Assembly: GCA_027596945.1 (NCBI GenBank)
Contig: JADGJH010000193.1
Coordinates: 1-25,936, forward strand
From: Physocladia obscura
Lineage: Eukaryota; Chytridiomycota; Chytridiomycetes; Chytridiales; Chytriomycetaceae
Reading direction: 5' to 3'
DNA: 25,936 nt
Positions 20,501 through 25,936 of the stretch are shown piece by piece (within the stretch, counting starts at the first letter, position 1; every line of letters begins with the position of its first letter). Below the pieces are notes generated by a model. That model was not told where the DNA came from, made no database searches, and saw only the letters and a list, made by a program, of their open reading frames with translations. Both the position numbers and the translations under genes were made by a program.

Positions 20501-23444
20501 TTATTAAAAAAAATTACAGCCAAATTCATGAGTAAATTAGGGCTGAAAACTATCATACCATGGGAAGAATTAGTGGAAAATGCAGCAAAATGCGAGACAA
20601 ATGAATTAAGATTCAAGTTTCTAGAATACTTCATTGACAACTGGAAAACCGTTTATGCCCAAACGTATAGCCCTACTGCCGTAAAACATGCATTTTTGCC
20701 ATCGGATCAACCAGAAACAAAACTGTACAAACCCCACGAGATATTTGCTAGTCCAACGTAAACAACTCTACTTTCGGCTACTTTTTTTTGTTTTAAAAAA
20801 TTTTTTTTAACATTTATATATTTGATATTAGAGTTGCAATCGTTGGATTTCCATTTCTCCACAGATCGCTGCAGTCACACGCCGAAAAATTTGGCGTTCG
20901 AGATCATCCAAATGGAGCAATTTTGCTGAACGTACTGCGAACTACTCCACCGACAATCGAAAATGCAGTGAAAGTATTTTCATACTATGCTGGTCGGCAA
21001 TCTGAATTCTCGTCAACTGATTGGAATGTTTTGCGAACGTTGAAGTTTGTACCAATTACTGCACCAAAAGATAGCCCTGCGAATACCGGTGGATTGGTTT
21101 GGATTGAGCCAACGAAAGTTTATTTTGGGTCCAAAAACTCTTCAACTTATCAGGATTTGTTCACTCATATTGGTTTGTTCTTTTTATTTTTATTTTTTTT
21201 CAAATATTGAATTATATTTTATTTTTAAACACAGATTTCGGTGAAATTAGCAATGCTTTTTTACGAGCGTGTGGCGTAAAAGATGAACCCACACCCCAAG
21301 AACTTACCGAACAGCTTGTACGAAACCCACAATCTTTCATGAATCAACTCGGATTTGCCAAATATCTCCAAGTTCTTCGCACAATTGCCGCAAATTATTA
21401 CCAACTCCGAAGCAACCGAAGTCTAGTTTCTGAGATGCGTGAAAGTGCGTTTCTGGTTGGTGTCAAATCTGAACAACGTTCTGGAGACGGAGAAGACGAC
21501 AATCTTCAGTACCAACTTGCGAAAGCAAAAGAAATATATATTATGGACGATACTGTTCTTGGACAATTGTTTACGCCTTTGGGGTGTCCAATTGAAACGC
21601 TTCTGGAGGAGATGTATAATGACCTGGGATCGCAGTGGCTGACGACGCAGGTATCTGAAGTGACAACACCACAAGGAAGAACAATTTCAACAGACAGGAC
21701 ACGGAAGCTTCAAATGCTTATTAATGAACGCGCATTGCTGCTTCTTTACGATGGACAACAAGTACGAGCGTCGAAAGACATTGTGACTGGTTCTGAAGAA
21801 GCGTTGAAGAATATGGAGGTCATGGAAGTCCCTGAGATTATTATCCAACGTAGCTTTCAAGGTGTTAGCAAGAAGCAAAGCACAACGTGCTGCCTGATGA
21901 TGGAGAAGAATACACGCAAGTATTATTTGCTGATCAAAGGAAATGAAGCGGAAGTTGACTATTTTGATGTCGCACAGTGAGTTGTTCTCTTTTTTTTTTT
22001 TATAAATTATTTGATAAATAATATTTTTTTTTAGAGCGCTCGGAAAAGTAATTTTTCGAAAATCTCGCTTGAACGACGCATTGCTTTTGTCCTCACTTCT
22101 GTCTACTTCTCTAGTGAATTTGAAAAGAAAAGGTATCCATATCAAAAAAACTTTGATTCTTTTTTTAATTTTCAAGAATTTCTAGGTTTTCCGGTTGACA
22201 GAATTTTGAATTTGCAGGAAGGCAAATTGAAAGCCGCAAAAGAGGCGGCGGCAAACAGAGTAAAGTTGCTGGAAGAAGAAGAGCAAAAAACGGAACGGAA
22301 AGTAACGGAAGTAAAAAAGACACCTTTGTCTCCTGAACAGGTTGCAATTTCCTCAACGCTGCAGTCATTGTTTCCAGATGTCGAACCAAATTTTCTGCAG
22401 TCTCAAATCGAATCTGAGAAGGGAAATCCTAGTGCAATTGAAGCTATTTCAAACAAACTACTAGATTTTGATTATCCAAAATCAGTTGTTCCAAAAGCAA
22501 ATGATGGATCATCTTCTCTTCAACAAAGTTCAAATTCGAAAGTTGGAAAATCAGACGAAGAATTATCAAAATCGGCCAACAAAATTGCCGATGCAGTAAA
22601 GGGGGGGTTCATTGGAAACCTATGGGAAAGAGCAACAGGTTCTTCATTTGGAAATGGAGCTAACTTGAAGAATCCTGAAAAGCAAAAATTGATTGAATCT
22701 CCAAACACACAACCGTCGCAATCGTCTCAGCATGCCTCCAACAATAATGACAGTATTGTTAAATCACCTGGAGTTGGAGGAGCAGGAGGTGGAGAGCTAC
22801 GTCCTGTGGAAGAAATCTCGCCACAATTCACTGAAAATTTGAAAAAGCAGCTTTCGTCTTCAATCAACACCGTCAAACAATCATACGACAAAGAGTTTCG
22901 TGCGAATATTCCAAACGAACCAGAGCCTCAGGCACAAGTTCCAGCTCGTCACTCTGGTGCAACATGCAAGCCGCTACTTGACAGTGATTTGATACTTTCA
23001 GAGCGGCTGTTGAACGAAATTCCGTTCTATATTGACAAAAACTCACTAACGCAAGCACAAGCGATAGTTTCGGCAAACCGCACTGCATTGATGAGATTTG
23101 TGGATATTCTTAAGCTTTTGGCGGCTGTGTTTGGGCTTCAAAACAAGGCATTCAATATTTATTGGGATGCATCAGGAGGAACGGTGGCGTTTAATCGTGG
23201 GAGGACATTGTTTTTTAACTTTCGGTTTTATTTAGGCCTGCATTATAAGGATGGAGCTGCGCCGGGGATTAGAAACGAATCTGTAGACGCAGTGTATTAT
23301 TGGTTTTTGACAGCATGCCACGAATTGGCACACAACTTTGTTTCCCAGCATGATGCAAACCATGAATTTTACTTTTCAGGGTATGCTGAAAACTATTTGG
23401 GTCCATTAAATCGGAGTTTGAAGCTGGCTGGATTGGATCCTTAA
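17543..23444 (+). CDS. DUF3684 protein: GHKL ATPase with CUE-like segment and C-terminal metalloprotease-type motif
   Basis: Nine exons: 17543-17635, 17752-18301, 18389-19742, 19822-20468, 20520-20757, 20832-21172, 21235-21976, 22035-22132 and 22186-23444. All have GT..AG borders in consistent phase and give 1773 residues. The N-terminus is a GHKL (Hsp90/sacsin-type) ATPase: FRELLQNSNDAG (residues 39-50, with the Mg/ATP Glu-Asn-Asp box) and KIGFFGVGFYS (158-168, lid glycines), separated by a Ser/Pro-rich insert. The long middle matches the fungal DUF3684 type as I recall it. A Lys/Glu coiled coil (about 1365-1400) precedes a CUE-like segment (about 1404-1447: SLFPDVEP, then AIEAISNKLLDF). Residues 1733-1744 read HELAHNFVSQHD, an HExxH zinc-protease signature with a third His. 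Roles in protein or DNA-protein turnover are speculation; a chaperone-like role is the alternative. Confidence 0.9.
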
Positions 23445-24512
23445 CTTCATTTGGTGCAATAAAATTGTACTATTGGGGAAAAATGGGAGAATTTTTTTTT
23501 TTTTGGTTGATCACAATAACTTTTCTTGAATACTACTAGTAGAAATAGCCATAGCAAAATTGTGTCTGTTTCTCAAAGTTATTGTTAGAAATTGGGAAGG
23601 ATCACTGATTACCCCTGATTTGTAAAGAACTGCAAAGTTTGAGTGTGAAATTTTTTTGGAAAGCCTGTTGAGCTTGGGTGTTGATATTCAATGATAACAG
23701 TTTCATTGGCAATAAATTCACAAATGTAATGATAGTGGAGTTTGCACCAGTATTTGAGCAGCGTGTGGTGATGACATCTTTCTTTTTCACTATTTACTAA
23801 TCTCAGTGTCAGATTATGGGAAGGAGGCCACAAAATGGCATGACAACCATCAACTGCAGTATCAAGCAACTTAAGCTTATTGAAGCTGAAATAAGAGAGA
23901 AACTTTGGGAAATACACAACAAAATTTTGGAGTTTCACTGTTTTCACACATCCAAAACGTCAATCTCGTTGAGTTCAGAAATAAGTTGTGCATATCTTTC
24001 ATGATGCATATTTTTCTCAACAGCTTCCTTCCAGAATCTTATTTTTGACACCCCAAAAAAAAAAAAAAAATAGAGATTTTGGAGAGATGTGAAAATTTGA
24101 ATAAGTCCCACTCAGTTTGTGCTACATAAAGGTTGTTCAAAACAATAAAAATCAAGTGTTTATTAAACTGCTTTGTACAAGTGCCTGCTTTTGCATCAGA
24201 ATTAACAGTATTATCCACTCAAATTATCTAAGAAGAGCCATATTTTGAAGATCTTAAGGAATCATCTTGTATTGGTGAGTTGAATTTTTTTTTTTTCTTT
24301 TTTTAATGGAGGCACCCCCCCACAAAATGCCCGCCTGTTTTTATTAATGCTCAGAAACACTTTTACAAAGTAAAAAACTTCCCCAAGTTCCCAAATCCAA
24401 CAGTTGTTGAGCTTAGTCACCTGATGTCAGCCCATTTACAGAAGCCAACTCTGTTAAGCTTTTCCATTGCTCCCATCACTACCACTACCCCCCCACTTTT
24501 ACCACTGGCACC
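23445..24512. other. Spacer with an unassigned, possibly repeat-derived minus-strand frame
   Basis: Apart from the AATAAA after the previous gene I find no intact gene. Minus-strand frames between about 23990 and 23602 stay open in overlapping pieces (up to 112 codons) with broken joins, which looks like decayed coding DNA, perhaps transposon-derived, but I recognise no motif. The part from 24060 to 24512 has A/T runs and C-runs and nothing I can name. Confidence 0.4.
23458..23463 (+). terminator. AATAAA polyadenylation signal of the DUF3684 gene
   Basis: A canonical AATAAA starts 14 bases after the TAA stop of the preceding gene and is followed by T-rich sequence at about 23492-23504. Position and sequence are as expected for a eukaryotic cleavage/polyadenylation element; usage is not shown. 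Confidence 0.5.
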
Positions 24513-25922
24513 TCACTCCTCTGCTTCAGGTGGCCTCATGGAGCCATGATCAGGAAGGCTCTCTAGCTCTTCTGCCATGATTCCACTACCCCAAAGTCCA
24601 GCTGTTTCTCTTACCAGTTGCTCAGTATTTGATTCATTTTCTGCTTTATGAGTTGTGATATTATCCTTGTCATTGGTATTTGTGCTGTGGCTAGTATTCA
24701 TGTCAATTTCTATTGAACTGTTACTGTTGTTGCAAAGTTCCATGAGTGTGTGTGAGACTAGTGGTTCTTCTGTTTCAGTTATTTCTGCCTCTAAATCATT
24801 AACTGATGGAGGGGAGCATCTCCTGCTTTTTCAGTACTATTTTCTTCCTGTGGATACTGTTTCATCCATTTTCTTGTGATATTGGTCACACCTGGTAGTA
24901 TTTTAGTTTTGCCAAGTTTGTGGTTTTCCCATATTTCAGCAGCTTCCTGTCTGTCTTGATATGCACCACCATGGAGGTGGTCTGTGTTTGGTATTACTTG
25001 TTTCTGTAGTTTGTTGTATTTTCTGTTATTAGATTTGCATTATCTATCATTATTTTTGCTTCCCTTCCAGCAATCAATGCAATTTGAGATGCGATTCTTT
25101 CAGCTTTAGTGGAGGATGCCCATCTATTTGCTTTAAAGCTAATATTTTTGCCTGTGTTTCTTCCACTGTTGACATGTGTGCCTCCTGCCATGTCACAAGT
25201 GCCATCTTTGTTTGTTATGTATGAACCATCACTGTATATTTGATCTTAAGTGATTTTACTACCATTATTTGTGCAAATTGCTACCAGCATTTTGTCAGAT
25301 GTGTTAAAGTATTTTCTTGCCTGCTTTTTCCCATCATCTCTCATTTCATCAGTAATTTTTTCTGCTTCCCTGTAATTTATATCTGTATTTTTCAGTATAA
25401 TTAGTATAGGTCTTATTGGTTGTAGCTCTGCTGATCCTTCCATTGAGTGTATTGTGCTACTATTCATCAACATGTCTTCAGCCACTACATTTTCTTGTTC
25501 TGATTGTGGCTCTGCATTTGCATCATTGATTATTCTAAATATTTCTTATACTCTTCTTGTCTTTACATTGTGCTTGACTATTTTTGCCAATTTGGTCTGT
25601 TTTTGATTCTTTTGTAAGTTGTTATTTTGTAAACAATGCTTCATTTCTGCAGTCAAATTCTACCATTATCATTGACTGGAAAGGCCAAATCAGCACAGAC
25701 TCTGTACTTTTTCAAAGTGAATTTGTTGTCCAGTAGCTTTTCACAAAAGGCGCAGCTTGTTTTGCCATCATTCCAAGAGCCAGGGCAGTTGTATTTCATC
25801 CATATAATTTTTCCTGTTTGTTTGTGTGTGTTGAATAAAATAGAATATGTTATCTGCTCACCATCAACACCAAAACAGAGCACTCCAGTAACATATACAC
25901 AATGTAGCCAGCCATTATACAT
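24513..25922 (-). mobile_element. Non-LTR (LINE-type) retrotransposon relic with RNase H domain
   Basis: Several minus-strand frames line up in one direction, split by stops. Most telling is an RNase H-like domain at about 25245-24994: IYSDGSYITN (first Asp at 25230-25228), ASSTKAERIASQIALIAG (Glu at 25101-25099) and KIMIDNANLI (Asp at 25044-25042), the usual Asp-Glu-Asp spacing of RNase H at the end of LINE pol. Upstream on the same strand (25922-25653) is a frame with CPGSWNDGKTSCAFC and a later Cys, like the cysteine cluster often preceding RNase H in fungal LINEs. Downstream (24743-24513) is a polar Asn/Ser/Glu-rich frame. No reverse transcriptase is inside the window; it may lie beyond the right edge. 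Stops and frame changes indicate a dead copy. Naming as LINE is inference from the RNase H type. Confidence 0.6.
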
Positions 25923-25936
25923 AGCATTTTGCTTGT

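Noticed and set aside
21687..22175. Minus-strand ORF of 162 codons across exons 7-8 of the DUF3684 gene
   Set aside because: It spans confirmed exon-intron-exon structure of the plus-strand gene and shows no motif.
1..25936. tRNA or rRNA genes, CRISPR arrays, prokaryotic operons
   Set aside because: No tRNA B-box with matching A-box arms, no rRNA-like blocks and no spaced direct repeats were seen; the gene structure is eukaryotic.

Overview
The window looks like an intron-rich, AT-rich eukaryotic (fungal) chromosome segment. The evidence is short spliceosomal introns (roughly 45-150 bp, GT..AG), fungal-type gene families (mS23/Rsm25, GINS Psf1, DUF3684, BTB, GalE), A/T homopolymer runs in the spacers and decayed retroelements. 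Class A-like seven-transmembrane receptors next to ordinary fungal housekeeping genes fit an early-diverging zoosporic (chytrid-like) fungus. The lineage is my inference; no marker here proves it.

Layout, left to right. (1) 29-1502, minus: UDP-glucose 4-epimerase, cut by the window edge. (2) 1503-3736: gene-poor spacer with a possible Ty1/copia gag remnant. (3) 3737-4805, plus: flavin-reductase-like FMN protein with five exons, followed after 73 bp by (4) 4879-5795, plus: GINS subunit Psf1 with three exons. (5) 5796-6498: unresolved spacer with a cysteine-rich reading frame. (6) 6499-7879 and 8034-9937, minus: two tandem seven-transmembrane receptor-like genes that share an intron position. 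(7) 9938-10593: spacer with a TC microsatellite. (8) 10594-about 11890, minus: decayed Argonaute (MID/PIWI) gene with stops and frameshifts but splice-competent introns. (9) 12721-16447, plus: large BTB/POZ protein with a long low-complexity tail. (10) 16482-17435, minus: mitochondrial ribosomal protein mS23. (11) 17543-23444, plus: nine-exon DUF3684 protein of 1773 residues, with an N-terminal GHKL (Hsp90-type) ATPase, a CUE-like segment and a C-terminal HELAHN...HD metalloprotease signature. (12) 23445-25936: retroelement-rich tail with a minus-strand non-LTR retrotransposon RNase H relic.

The genes do not form one pathway. They are housekeeping genes (sugar nucleotide, DNA replication, mitochondrial translation) packed with very short intergenic gaps, interrupted by a receptor duplication, a dead RNAi gene and transposon debris. 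The most interesting items are the ATPase plus metalloprotease-motif protein, the Argonaute relic and the receptor pair. Exon borders were derived by hand from reading-frame continuity and GT/AG signals; no transcript data were available.
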